A model generated the notes under the pieces. That model made no database searches, was not told where the DNA came from, and worked only from the letters and a program-made list of their open reading frames with translations. The translations under genes were made by a program, and so were the position numbers. This document shows positions 17,601 through 24,802 of a DNA stretch of 40,292 nucleotides, in pieces (position 1 is the stretch's first letter; each line of letters starts with the position of its first letter). Source of the stretch: Alphaproteobacteria bacterium (lineage in GTDB: Bacteria; Pseudomonadota; Alphaproteobacteria; UBA828); NCBI GenBank assembly GCA_022820945.1, contig JAJEEP010000136.1, positions 1-40,292 on the forward strand. The letters are read 5' to 3'.

Positions 17601-17870
17601 GTTCTTGAGCCGAGGCCAATTCCCTGGCTTGGGCCTCATTCGATCCGACAAAGCTGTCCAGACATGGTCAAGCTGTTTGCGAAGACGCTTCTTGCCATAC
17701 TCGCCCAAGCGCCGCTGATCGTACCTTTCGACGAGGATTCGAAACGGAACTATCCGATCGCTGGTCACGAGGCGTTTGTCTAAGAAAACCTTAATAGCGA
17801 ATCCCACTAAACCACCTATCCCGAAAAGGAGGGGAAATAGCAGGTTCTGTATGAAGTCGGTCATGAGCAT
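14670..17870 (-). CDS. Membrane-anchored STAND/KAP-like P-loop NTPase, putative defence protein
   Basis: The product is 1066 aa. The start is the ATG at 17870 or the one at 17864; one AAGGAG site serves both, with better spacing for the second. A single hydrophobic segment spans about residues 7-29 (LLFPLLFGIGGLVGFAIKVF) and anchors the N-terminus. After about 250 residues of unknown fold comes an NTPase core: GPAGAGKT (306-313) and IIAFVDDLDNF (397-407), with an AAA-type lid region containing TGGMSLYALRIIKEF. The remaining 500 residues are helical with no catalytic motif I recognise. STAND and KAP NTPases are switch proteins often used in phage defence or signalling. Base composition is clearly lower in GC than the flanks, suggesting recent acquisition. 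Sensor and effector identity cannot be read from the sequence. Confidence 0.75.
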   Translation of the reverse strand: MLMTDFIQNLLFPLLFGIGGLVGFAIKVFLDKRLVTSDRIVPFRILVERYDQRRLGEYGKKRLRKQLDHVWTALSDRMRPKPGNWPRLKNWPSGYQIVVRQASQLSATLCPAKVDSEGTPTNNKLLYMEITSDRSALDSTGLAAAVMREIKRYTDEVQHSQLYLSTQSPDDTTIYLWIDAQTAIWSHGVTLGEAVNDLDRELSRSFPAMAFVLEITAAIDVLKDLKVPYDKPVLDTTPTAKTPPNPAARYVALRDQFHDQLQRGFCVWRQEAPKSEMLLPEAILEKRVAAVRALLEDPWKRLTIYGPAGAGKTQTAKRLLQRLAEQGTGIVVEICADDISLGEEAYAEEATIDVRVVLRQMLTDALSRGIGTSRDEITVSSCRDVVNRYVDSYPERIIAFVDDLDNFRQLRGWTTTMPGEPVSPDENGVRMVRVIRAKVQEAPVTTHVEHSFEPFTNDESRQILANNLSHGTSLDRVDELISHTPFAHSTGGMSLYALRIIKEFETPPASPDSTMRQFPVDLLRSTILRIVEPINSHIRGSGALPYDELSTAVERIRTLLEKGELVAAQVRDLLPAPSEFDLVDVLGDLAWYSKYREQEPLGPSSIVHWTGRAIRDEAVAKELLELGMEAGIFGKGRNEAFWRDQLVADGCAVMRMRAQQHDGTVAEMARTLVNGNASEMLWMGSDFGVFEKIVNAVSNGDTESISVLDAILSEQAVAWLAMDIVTMQKTEQRLIELGNRIERAIRSGQLSRLHGLKHLAQLSNPLSRLARKDIVLKQKCCALAGIGDSGDLDMMVVARLFSPQDFQVQFADRGTSARRAAAFTWSLSEGMRLSDWCIASKEMTNSTAREFYTYWCERHRSTDLLDMMMQRVETTNSIKTVYDEPVVSVTLEVLSRRRLPKDVCNRLVATVVTALPQLPTNSFSHSVGAIVRVLELLGRFMEDDLEWIRVGTGAYALSSRPLRPMTVIDALNCLLDRRIRLPKSADLKKCNTEYLGEEWVADAIAESRDFPNDVFGDDKKVRLSDASILQVWNGSCTIPLSRQRRRAMESERLQWRPKIDIKALTN

Positions 17871-18000
17871 TTCACTCCTTATCGCGGGAGCACTTACGTC
17901 AGGTTGATTACAAGACTTTCTCGCCGGGTGTGGATTTCGTCAAGGCTGTGCCTAAGAGTTTAATTCATATGTCAGAAATTGTATTTTTTTGTGTGTCATT

Positions 18001-18332
18001 TCAGGCGTTTGGTTCTCGTGCGACCCTACGCATCAGAAAGCGGCATCCGGCCAGCCTTGCCCAGGCAAGTGAACTTGCCTCGTTGCGGTCGAAGTCCTTG
18101 GACAGGCTTCGGCACAGACCCATCCATGCAAACGTCCGCTCCACCACCCAGGGTCGGGGGAGAACGGAGAAAGCGCTGATCTTCCTAGGCTTTTCGACGA
18201 TCTCGATGAGCTCCGGCAGATCCCGCCGGGCCAGGGCATCGCGCAGCTTGGGGACTCCGTAGCCTCCGACGGCGAACACCTTCGAGACCTCGGGCGCGTT
18301 GCGCAAAAGTTCCGCGATCATATCGTGTGTGC
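18001..18332 (-). pseudogene. IS5-family transposase remnant, C-terminal part
   Basis: The minus-strand frame ending at 18001 shows the IS5 C-terminal region: KVFAVGGYGVPKLRDAL, then SVLPRPWVVERTFAWMG and SLSKDFDR. The usual FADGGYAG carries the second catalytic aspartate; here it is FAVGGYG, a GAC-to-GTC type change, so the copy is dead independently of its missing N-terminal half. The homologous part begins around 18332; upstream of it the frame runs on through unrelated sequence. Confidence 0.8.
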
Positions 18333-18418
18333 ACGGTGCAACTGGTTGGCTTGTTCCGGCCGCCCGGATTTGACACCCTGTGCTTCCTCCGGTGACGAAC
18401 AGGAATCGAGGGCGTGAC

Positions 18419-18898
18419 ATGGTTTCGGGAAAACGGATCGGCGCGACGCTGGCGGTTGCGGGAGGACTGTTGTGCGCGGCTCAGCATGCCGTGGCCGGCG
18501 AGAGCGGCAGTTTTACGGCGATCACGGTTTTGACCTCGTCCTTCGCTACGCTCCAGCAGCCTGGAGAGACTGTCTTCGCCGGTCCCTCGGAGGGCGCCAG
18601 CGTCATCACGGAAAGCAGCGGCGATCCTTTCGCGGTCGGCGGTCACATCGAGATGAAATGCGTCGTCTACGGCAGGGCATCGGCAAGCGGAGCGACTCTG
18701 AAGGCGCTTTGCACGGGAACCGTGTCGACGGACGGCGAGCTGTACCTGGTTTCGAAGAGGACCGGGACGACGGGCCGAAGCGAATTGCTGGGCGGCACGG
18801 GAAAGTACGAGGGCATCGCCGGCGCCTGCGATTACGAGGTGGCCCGCGTCTCTCCCAAGGTCAACGTCACCACCGCAAGGTGCACGTGGAGGCGGTGA
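18419..18898 (+). CDS. Small secreted protein, possible barrel fold
   Basis: The product is 159 aa from ATG 18419, with GAGG seven bases upstream. The first 27 residues form a signal peptide (KRIGATLAVAGGLLCAAQHA, then VAG), so the mature protein should be periplasmic. The mature part has a glycine-rich stretch GGTGKYEGIAGACDYE like that seen in allene-oxide-cyclase-barrel and related small secreted proteins, and several cysteines that may pair. It stands alone between an IS5 remnant and an IS1595 element. Enzyme function is not established; the barrel link is a weak inference. Confidence 0.65.
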   Translation: MVSGKRIGATLAVAGGLLCAAQHAVAGESGSFTAITVLTSSFATLQQPGETVFAGPSEGASVITESSGDPFAVGGHIEMKCVVYGRASASGATLKALCTGTVSTDGELYLVSKRTGTTGRSELLGGTGKYEGIAGACDYEVARVSPKVNVTTARCTWRR

Positions 18899-19219
18899 GG
18901 CCGGATTTTTCTGCGACGCGATCCTCGCGGGCTTGCACCCTTCTTTCACCAGCTCGCGACGCTGCTAAAGGTCGATATCCATTACGGCCGTTTCCTCGCC
19001 AAGACGGCGAGGCGTCCTCTCGCCAACCTGCCGGTCGCGGGAAGGCGGATCGAGACGCCCGGGCCGGTCACGCGGCCGGAGGGCAACCATCGCGTGCTCG
19101 GCGGGCGCCCCTGGACACTGCCGGTCGGGATCTATCCGGAACGGCGCGGCCGCGGAGACGGCACCCGGCGCGCAGCCGCAATCCCGACCCCCGACGCCGT
19201 GATCGCCGAGTTCCATACA
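18899..19219. other. Gene-free stretch left of the IS1595 element
   Basis: About 320 GC-rich bases separate the secreted-protein gene from the transposon end. The competing open frames have no ribosome site or recognisable domain. It may hold the interrupted end of an older gene, but I cannot name one. Confidence 0.35.
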
Positions 19220-19244
19220 AAGGGGCTTATGACCCTTACTTGAC
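19220..19244 (+). repeat. Left terminal inverted repeat of the IS1595 element
   Basis: These 25 bases begin AAGGGGCTTATGACC and are the exact reverse complement of 21440-21464. Identity stops immediately inside the repeat at both ends, as expected for transposon termini. Confidence 0.9.
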
Positions 19245-19273
19245 GGACGGGGCGGAATCAGCATGATGGGCGA

Positions 19274-19675
19274 ATGTGGATTGCGGTTTGCATCGGCGCG
19301 GCTATCGGCGTCGGCTGGATCGCTATAAGCTACGCCATGGAACCCCTGTTCCCGATGGGCGATTGGCGATGGCTTGTCTTGGCCGCCATCGCTTTTGGCG
19401 TGGCCGGAGTCGCCTACTTTCTACAGCGCCGCCGCGAGCGACGGTCGAGACTCGGCCCAGAAATCCGCCTGAACGACACGACCACCTATCGAGAGCAGCC
19501 GGACGGCTCGCGGGTTGTGACCCAAACCACGCTCGCTAGGCCGGTGAGCATCAAAGGGATTGGCGCAACATCGGTTGAAGGGGCTTCCACCGCGAAGGTC
19601 ACGCGGGTAGACCCGGCCAAGGTGCGTGAGAGAATGGAACAAGCTGCGCGCGACTTGCGGGGCGAAGATGGCTGA
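19274..19675 (+). CDS. Passenger gene 1: two-TM membrane protein
   Basis: The product is 133 aa from ATG 19274, 30 bases inside the transposon end. Two hydrophobic segments are visible (about 2-22 and 32-50: AVCIGAAIGVGWIAISYAM and LVLAAIAFGVAGVAYFLQ), followed by a basic cytosolic stretch RRRERRSRLG and a soluble tail of about 75 residues. I recognise no family. It lies 11 bases before the methyltransferase gene on the same strand, so the two are probably co-transcribed. A role linked to the methyltransferase is possible but only inferred. Confidence 0.65.
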   Translation: MWIAVCIGAAIGVGWIAISYAMEPLFPMGDWRWLVLAAIAFGVAGVAYFLQRRRERRSRLGPEIRLNDTTTYREQPDGSRVVTQTTLARPVSIKGIGATSVEGASTAKVTRVDPAKVRERMEQAARDLRGEDG

Positions 19676-19686
19676 GCCGAACCGAT

Positions 19687-20268
19687 ATGTGTAACCTCAT
19701 GCAGCGTCTGACCGATCCCGGTCGATCCGTGCGCCGCGCAGCAACAAACAATGCCAGTTACTACCAGGGCCTGCATGAGGCGTCCGAGGGATACCAGAAG
19801 AATAACTGGCTGGTTGGAGAAAGACCCCTTGGGGAAATGATTCGCGGGAAGACTGTTATCGAGATCGGTTGCGGAAACGGGCGATTTTTGAGGGAAGCGT
19901 CCAAGGTCGCTAAGAGTGTCCACGGCATCGATTGGGCGATCAGCCCATGTATGGACGGATTGCCTTCGAATGTAACTTTCTCCCGAACCGATTTGTTGTC
20001 GGAACCGATCCCGAAAGCAGATGTTCTTTGCTCGGGCGACGTGCTGGAGCACTTCCCGGAGGACGAATTGGACGCGCTAATCGAGAAAATCTTGCTTGCA
20101 GCACCGGCTCAACATCACGTCATAGCGTGCTTTGACGACAACCACAGCCATTTGACAATCAAGAAGCCGGATTGGTGGTTGCGCAGGTTTCAAGAGATCG
20201 GGAACAAGAAATTCCATTGCGAAGCGCACCACAGAAAGCGCAAACGCATATTCGGCCGCAAGCGGTAG
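19687..20268 (+). CDS. Passenger gene 2: class I SAM-dependent methyltransferase
   Basis: The product is 193 aa from ATG 19687 (an ATG at 19699 is possible; neither has a strong ribosome site). The SAM-binding motif I is VIEIGCGNGRFLREAS near residue 57, followed by the acidic residue after strand 2 (VHGIDWAI) and the motif DVLCSGDVLEHFPEDEL. The N-terminal NNASYYQGLHEA and NNWLVGE pattern is typical of small-molecule or glycan methyltransferases rather than DNA methylases; there is no NPPY or similar motif. The C-terminus is strongly basic (HHRKRKRIFGRKR). Substrate is unknown. Its presence inside the transposon makes it cargo that moves with the element. Confidence 0.8.
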   Translation: MCNLMQRLTDPGRSVRRAATNNASYYQGLHEASEGYQKNNWLVGERPLGEMIRGKTVIEIGCGNGRFLREASKVAKSVHGIDWAISPCMDGLPSNVTFSRTDLLSEPIPKADVLCSGDVLEHFPEDELDALIEKILLAAPAQHHVIACFDDNHSHLTIKKPDWWLRRFQEIGNKKFHCEAHHRKRKRIFGRKR

Positions 20269-20315
20269 ATTGCAATAATCTACTCTCTATCGATGGCCGA
20301 ATGGAGGGCCGCGCA

Positions 20316-20519
20316 ATGACCAGAGGCGTTCCTGTACTGGATCCAAAGGTTCACCTTGTGGGCGCGACCCCTGAGAAGCTGGCGAAGGCGTTGTTTCGCC
20401 GGACGGGGCCGCTACCGGCCCGCGTTCGACAGTCCGTTGCTCGCGACCAAGTCCCGGTAGAGGAGGTTGCGACCGATGAGCCGCACGACGGTATCCCGCA
20501 TTTGCGCGATCGTGTCTGA
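20316..20519 (+). CDS. Passenger gene 3: small protein overlapping the transposase 3' end
   Basis: The frame runs 67 codons from ATG 20316, with an excellent GGAGG eight bases upstream. The start of the peptide (VHLVGATPEKLAKALFRR) resembles very small hypothetical proteins of alphaproteobacteria that carry a GATPE-LARALFR motif. Its last 108 bases lie antisense over the transposase 3' end, so the C-terminus may simply read through what was once the gene's own end. No function is known to me. Confidence 0.45.
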   Translation: MTRGVPVLDPKVHLVGATPEKLAKALFRRTGPLPARVRQSVARDQVPVEEVATDEPHDGIPHLRDRV

Positions 20520-21389
20520 GTCCCGCACGTTGTGCTTGCCCGCGAACTCCCGGACGTAACGGTCAAGATGCTTGGGGCTGATCTTGTGGAGGGTGCCGGC
20601 GTGAGCGCGCTTCAACATGGACCAAAAGGACTCGATTCCGTTGGTATGAGCCTGCCCGCGCACGTACTCGGAAACCGGGTGCTTGACCGCCTCATGCTCC
20701 CGCTCGACGCCCTTGTAGGCCGCCGCCTCGTCCGTGTAGACGGTCGCGTCTTCCTCGGTGTTTTCCTCGACGAAATCCTGCAATGTCTCGCCGTCCGTCT
20801 CGGTGATGACCTCGGCGCGAACCTGATTCGTGGCCCGGTCCTTCATGCCGATGACCGCCGTCTTTCCGACCGCTCCCCGGCCCGTTCCCGCCAGTTCTTT
20901 CCGCTTCGTGTTCGACATGTTCTTGCGCTTGCCCCCGATGTAGGTCTCGTCAACCTCCACAGGACCGTCAAACGGCTCTTCGCCGTCATCTTCGCCCCAC
21001 GCCTCGCGGATGCGATGCAGCATGAACCACGCCGCGCGCTGCGAAACGCCGATGTCCCGATGCAGCTTCATGCTGGACACGCTCTTGAGGCTCGTCAGGC
21101 ACAGGTAGATGGCGATCGCCCACTTGCGCAGCGGGATATTGGACCGCGCCATCGGAGTGCCAGTGCGGACGCTGAAATAGGACCGGCAGCCCTTGCACCA
21201 GTAGGGCATGGGCTTGGCATTCGGCACGTCCTTGGTCTCGGTGCAGCCGCACTTGGGGCAGTGGCGACCATCTTCCCAAACGACCGACTCAAACCACTCG
21301 GTGGCGGCTTCCTCTGTGGGGAACATGTTCATGACCTGGACCGGCGTCAGCCCTTCGCGGTGGCTCTTTCCGGGTGCTTTCTTCGCCAT
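20412..21389 (-). CDS. IS1595-family transposase
   Basis: The product is 325 aa from the ATG at 21389, with GGAG eight bases upstream. An N-terminal zinc ribbon is visible (HCPKCG ... YWCKGCRSYFS, residues about 43-70). The catalytic core has VEVDETYIGGK, VYTDEAAAYKG and the HTNGIESFWSMLKRA block in which Asn/His and Glu complete the DDN(H)E set of this family. It reads through without break and is flanked by perfect inverted repeats, so it is probably active. It converges with the passenger genes. Confidence 0.93.
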   Translation of the reverse strand: MAKKAPGKSHREGLTPVQVMNMFPTEEAATEWFESVVWEDGRHCPKCGCTETKDVPNAKPMPYWCKGCRSYFSVRTGTPMARSNIPLRKWAIAIYLCLTSLKSVSSMKLHRDIGVSQRAAWFMLHRIREAWGEDDGEEPFDGPVEVDETYIGGKRKNMSNTKRKELAGTGRGAVGKTAVIGMKDRATNQVRAEVITETDGETLQDFVEENTEEDATVYTDEAAAYKGVEREHEAVKHPVSEYVRGQAHTNGIESFWSMLKRAHAGTLHKISPKHLDRYVREFAGKHNVRDSDTIAQMRDTVVRLIGRNLLYRDLVASNGLSNAGR

Positions 21390-21437
21390 GACCAGTCTCC
21401 GTTGCCGATGACTGGAATATAGGGAGTCTAAGCCAGA

Positions 21438-22055
21438 ATGTCAAGTAAGGGTCATAAGCCCCTTCTGTTTGGGGTTATGCTTGTGCTGCTAATCTTGCCG
21501 GTTTCAGCTGATGCAGGCGCAACGAAGGAAAAGTGCAAATGCGACCTTGCAACAGCTAACGACAGGAACGACGGTGCTGAGGTGTCAAACGCCGCCAAAT
21601 GCTTTCTTGTTACCGACGAAGAACGAGACTGGTGCATCTTTGATGTCGAGTCGCTAGTGTCGTCCAAAGCTTCCGAAGACGAAGTGCGCTTTGACATGAT
21701 GCTCAAAGAGTCTATCGAGCATTCGAGCTACGACATGCTAACCGAACTGCTAAGTGAACACTTCTATTGGTGGACGGAGTGGGGTGATGGGGCTGCTGTT
21801 CTGCAGAATGTGGCGGATATTCCTCAACATGATCTTAGAAACGCCCTTAGCGAAGCTCTAACTGCGGGTGAGAAGGTTTTAGTTCGGTGCATGGAGAATT
21901 TTGTCGTACGAGATCAGATGGTGGATGAGGAGTTCATACAAGACGATAGGTTCGGATGTGGGGTGCACCGGAGTGGTTGGCTTACTCTCAAAGTGGACGT
22001 AAATGATGTTTCCGTCTACTACTTACGTGAACCGCTCTACGACATTGTGCCCTAA
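21438..22055 (+). CDS. Secreted cysteine-containing protein with transposon-derived N-terminus
   Basis: The product is 205 aa from ATG 21438. The first nine codons (MSSKGHKPL) lie inside the right inverted repeat of the IS1595 element, and AGGGAG upstream is also element DNA. The original start may be the ATG at 21477, giving MLVLLILPVSADAG, a signal peptide in its own right. The mature protein is acidic with several cysteines (KCKCDLA, KCFLV, DWCIF, RCMENF, GCGVHRSG) and probably periplasmic. Base composition is markedly lower in GC than the region average, as in the next gene. Family is unknown. Confidence 0.55.
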   Translation: MSSKGHKPLLFGVMLVLLILPVSADAGATKEKCKCDLATANDRNDGAEVSNAAKCFLVTDEERDWCIFDVESLVSSKASEDEVRFDMMLKESIEHSSYDMLTELLSEHFYWWTEWGDGAAVLQNVADIPQHDLRNALSEALTAGEKVLVRCMENFVVRDQMVDEEFIQDDRFGCGVHRSGWLTLKVDVNDVSVYYLREPLYDIVP

Positions 22056-22102
22056 GGTCGGTCTGTGAATGAAAGTCCGACGTGGTGGGGCGCTCAGTGT
22101 GC

Positions 22103-22642
22103 ATGAAGCGGGTTCTAACTGCTGTTCACGCACGGTATATGCGGCTCAAGTCAGTCTTCAAGATTTTAGGTTGGATCGCTGGGTTTGTTGGCATAGGAGG
22201 ATTTGTAACAGCATTGGAATGGCTGTCGGAAGATCAGACGGTTTCGGTGGATATTCATTTTGGTGATCGCTGTGCTCGCGGTAGTCTGCAATGGATGAAA
22301 AATGAGACGCTAATACCCGAGTCTTGGGCACTTAATGGTGCCGCGACCCAATTGCGCATTTGTGATAATGTTACGATAAGCGAACAGAAGCCAAAGTTTC
22401 CCGCGGCTCTTGCTCGATCCTATCCCGGATGTCTCGATATTGATGAGGAGAACAAGACGCTGACTATGCAACTTAATGTCGAGGCTGTGTGCTACGATAG
22501 AGAGAAGGGCGATTTTTTGTGCGACGGAGCTGATCGTAGAGCACAAGTGGAACCGGCCAGCTCATCGATAGTGGAAGCTAGGGCGTACTTGATGAACTGT
22601 ACAGCCAGCTTTTTTGAAAATACCATTAAACCCAATAGATGA
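22103..22642 (+). CDS. Single-TM envelope protein of unknown function
   Basis: The product is 179 aa from ATG 22103; upstream GTGs at 22082 and 22085 are alternatives and no ribosome site is clear for any of them. One membrane segment spans about residues 18-36 (VFKILGWIAGFVGIGGFVTA), after a basic N-terminus, so the bulk should be periplasmic. Cysteines are spread through the outer part (RCARG, LRICDN, YPGCLDI, AVCYD, FLCDG, MNCTA), suggesting disulphides. It shares low GC with the preceding gene, 48 bases upstream, and the two probably arrived together. No family is recognised. Confidence 0.55.
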   Translation: MKRVLTAVHARYMRLKSVFKILGWIAGFVGIGGFVTALEWLSEDQTVSVDIHFGDRCARGSLQWMKNETLIPESWALNGAATQLRICDNVTISEQKPKFPAALARSYPGCLDIDEENKTLTMQLNVEAVCYDREKGDFLCDGADRRAQVEPASSSIVEARAYLMNCTASFFENTIKPNR

Positions 22643-23555
22643 GCTCAGCCAACTATTTTATGATGGTCTTTCCGATAGAAGCCCGGCTTGGAAGGCGCAC
22701 GCTGCATTGCTTCGCGCTGTGGGGACATGATGTGAGGCTAGTCGCTGTGAGATTCGCGGTTTAGAGAGGGCTTTAGATTTCGGATACGGCGCGCCAGCGC
22801 TGTTTGCGTGGATGGCTGTGGCTTTTACCCTGATTAAGATGTTTCCGATCGCGGCTACGCTGGAGGCGGTGGGCATCGGCGGCGTTCGCTGGCTATGGAG
22901 TCGGCGCCTGTTCTTGCACGACAAAGTGGGATCGGAGCTAATCGCGCGGGGAACCGGCGCCAAGATTGCGACGACACACGACTATCGGGGATTATGTGGG
23001 AGAGTGCCGGGCGCCCCACTCGAAGCGGCCGCACCAGTGAGCTGATCGGGTTACAGGCCAACGAGCATCGAATTCCCCGTGTGGAAAAAAATCCGACATC
23101 ACGACGAACGGACCCCTTTTTCTTCCGTAATGGGGCGTTTGATGTCAAACACCGATCTTCACAAATCTTCCGGCCTGGCACGGTCGCTCGAACATGAAGC
23201 ACGGTCGTCTGCGGCGGATCGTCTCGCAGGCGTGGCCATCATAGTGATGGAAACGGGTGACCGACTCGGCGGAGCGGCGCAGAGAAGGTGCTGGGATCCC
23301 GGATGTGTCCGTCGCCAGGCTCTTGCTTCCGTCCGTGGTCGGCGCGGCGGCCGCCAACTGCATGCCTGGTCCAAGACGATTCCCAAGTGCCGATCTGTTT
23401 TGCGTGCTCGAACGCCACAAGACGGTTCGGCAAACGAGAAACACTGCGTGCATCATCGGGAACCGCGTCCGGGCAAGGGACACCGGTGGATCGCCACCTT
23501 CAGGCGCGGCTCGTTCCTCCTCTCCCTGCTGACTGCCGGTGGGATGCAGCCGCGC
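22643..23555. other. Gene-poor stretch between envelope genes and IS110
   Basis: About 900 bases show no convincing gene. Several overlapping open frames exist, but none has a domain or good ribosome site. A short plus-strand piece near 23140-23260 (GLARSLEHEARSSAADRLAG) looks protein-like and may be a decayed gene. Part of the right side must be the non-coding end of the IS110 element. Confidence 0.35.
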
Positions 23556-24599
23556 CTATGCCGTCCTGAGCGCCATCGCCTCCTCGCGGGTGAAGCGGAA
23601 CTCGGTGCCATCCCGCCACATGCGGTGGAGCACCACGCCGATGCGTCGGGCCAAGGCAACGGTCGCGCGCTTCTTTCCGCGCATCTTCGCCAGACGTAGC
23701 GCCCAGGCTTTCAACCAGTTCGGGCCGGCGGTGCCGTGCAGCATCACCGTGGCCGCGTGATAGAGCGTCGTGCGCAAACCTGTGTCGCCGGCCTTCGTGA
23801 TGCCGCCGAGAATATCTCGCTCGCCAGATTGGGATCGTCCCGGCGTCAACCCCGCCCAGGGGCCCACATCCTTCGATCTTCGGAACCGCTCGGGATCGTC
23901 GATCGCCGACGTAAAGGTCAGGGCTATGACGTGGCCGACGCCGGGCATGGTCATCTGCAGGCGGCACACCGGGTCTTCCCTGGCAAGATTGCGGACCAGC
24001 TTCTCCAGACCCGCCAGCTCGCGGCGCAGAACAACCCGCGCGCGCAGGATCGGCTCCGCAGCCGCTTCCAGCATCGCGTTGCCTGCGATCAACTCCCGGA
24101 CACGGGCCTCGTAGCAGCCCCTGGAGACCTGGCCCAGCTTTAGGCCGAAGTTGCGCAGCACGCCGCGCAGCGAGAGTTCCATATCGGTGAGCGCGCTCAG
24201 CACGGACTTCCGCGAGGTCAGCAGCGCGCGCATCTCCTGCGACGACACCGACTTGCAGTGCACCGGCCGGAACCAGCCCATCTGCAAGAGCTGGGCGATA
24301 CCCTCGGCATCCCGACGATCCGTCTTGATCGGCATAGCCTTCAGCGCTGCCTTCACCCGCCGGGTCTCCATCAGCACGGCCTCAAAGCCGGCGTCGGTCA
24401 GCCCCTTGTGCAACCAGTGGGACAGGGGACCGGCCTCGAGGCCGATCGCGGCGACCTCGTGCTCCAGCTTGCCCATGAACGCTACCAACGCTTTAGGCGT
24501 GCTGGCGACCTGCGCCTCCGTCACGATCCTGCCCTTCTCGCCGATCACGCAGATTGTCGTGCTTGCCAGCGATACATCCAGCCCGATATAGACATCCAT
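23556..24599 (-). CDS. IS110-family transposase, intact
   Basis: The product is 347 aa from the ATG at 24599. The N-terminal RuvC-like DEDD domain is plain (YIGLDVSLASTT, AIGLEAGPLSHWL, KTDRRDAEGIAQLLQ). The C-terminal Tnp domain includes the helix-hairpin-helix TMPGVGHVIALTFTSAI and the stretch with the candidate catalytic serine (WAGLTPGRSQSGE). IS110-family enzymes insert their element under guidance of an RNA encoded in the non-coding end. No frameshift is seen, so the element may be active. It is only distantly related to the remnant at 14.2 kb. Confidence 0.95.
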   Translation of the reverse strand: MDVYIGLDVSLASTTICVIGEKGRIVTEAQVASTPKALVAFMGKLEHEVAAIGLEAGPLSHWLHKGLTDAGFEAVLMETRRVKAALKAMPIKTDRRDAEGIAQLLQMGWFRPVHCKSVSSQEMRALLTSRKSVLSALTDMELSLRGVLRNFGLKLGQVSRGCYEARVRELIAGNAMLEAAAEPILRARVVLRRELAGLEKLVRNLAREDPVCRLQMTMPGVGHVIALTFTSAIDDPERFRRSKDVGPWAGLTPGRSQSGERDILGGITKAGDTGLRTTLYHAATVMLHGTAGPNWLKAWALRLAKMRGKKRATVALARRIGVVLHRMWRDGTEFRFTREEAMALRTA

Positions 24600-24683
24600 T
24601 GTCGTTGCCCTTTCCTTCGAGGAATTGGGGCGCGCCTTTCGGCAAGACCCCGCGGACACGCTCAGCGTGTAAGGGCAACGACA
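24600..24683. repeat. 13-bp perfect inverted repeat upstream of the IS110 transposase
   Basis: TGTCGTTGCCCTT (24600-24612) directly abuts the start codon and its exact complement lies at 24671-24683, leaving 58 bases between. This is the non-coding end of the element in which members of the IS110 group encode their bridge RNA, so the fold may be part of that RNA or of its promoter region. Confidence 0.6.
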
Positions 24684-24726
24684 CCCCGATTCGCCGCCAT
24701 CGGCACAGGCTCCAACGGTGCAGGTT

Positions 24727-24750
24727 GATGCCGTGCCCCATTACGGCATC
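24727..24750. repeat. 8-bp hairpin GATGCCGT/ACGGCATC
   Basis: A perfect 8-bp stem with an 8-base loop lies between the IS110 non-coding end and the small gene at 24803. It could mark the outer edge of the IS110 element or be a leader structure of the small gene. I cannot decide between the two. Confidence 0.4.
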
Positions 24751-24802
24751 TGTTACACTGCCGAGCACCTGCGACTCGCAAACAATTCAGGAGAACGCGA
24801 CT

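Larger units (their letters stand above)
19220..21464. mobile_element. IS1595-family transposon with passenger genes
   Basis: Perfect 25-bp inverted repeats (19220-19244 and 21440-21464) bound a 2245-bp unit. It contains an IS1595-type transposase on the minus strand and three plus-strand genes (membrane protein, methyltransferase, small protein) packed head to tail and converging on the transposase. IS1595 elements are known to include members with non-transposase passenger genes. I find no matching 8-bp target duplication at the edges, so either one end has recombined or the duplication has decayed. The transposase reads intact, so the unit may still move. Confidence 0.85.

Noticed and set aside
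22812..23045. Small plus-strand gene of 77 codons
   Set aside because: No ribosome site, no recognisable domain, and composition does not stand out from the surrounding non-coding sequence.
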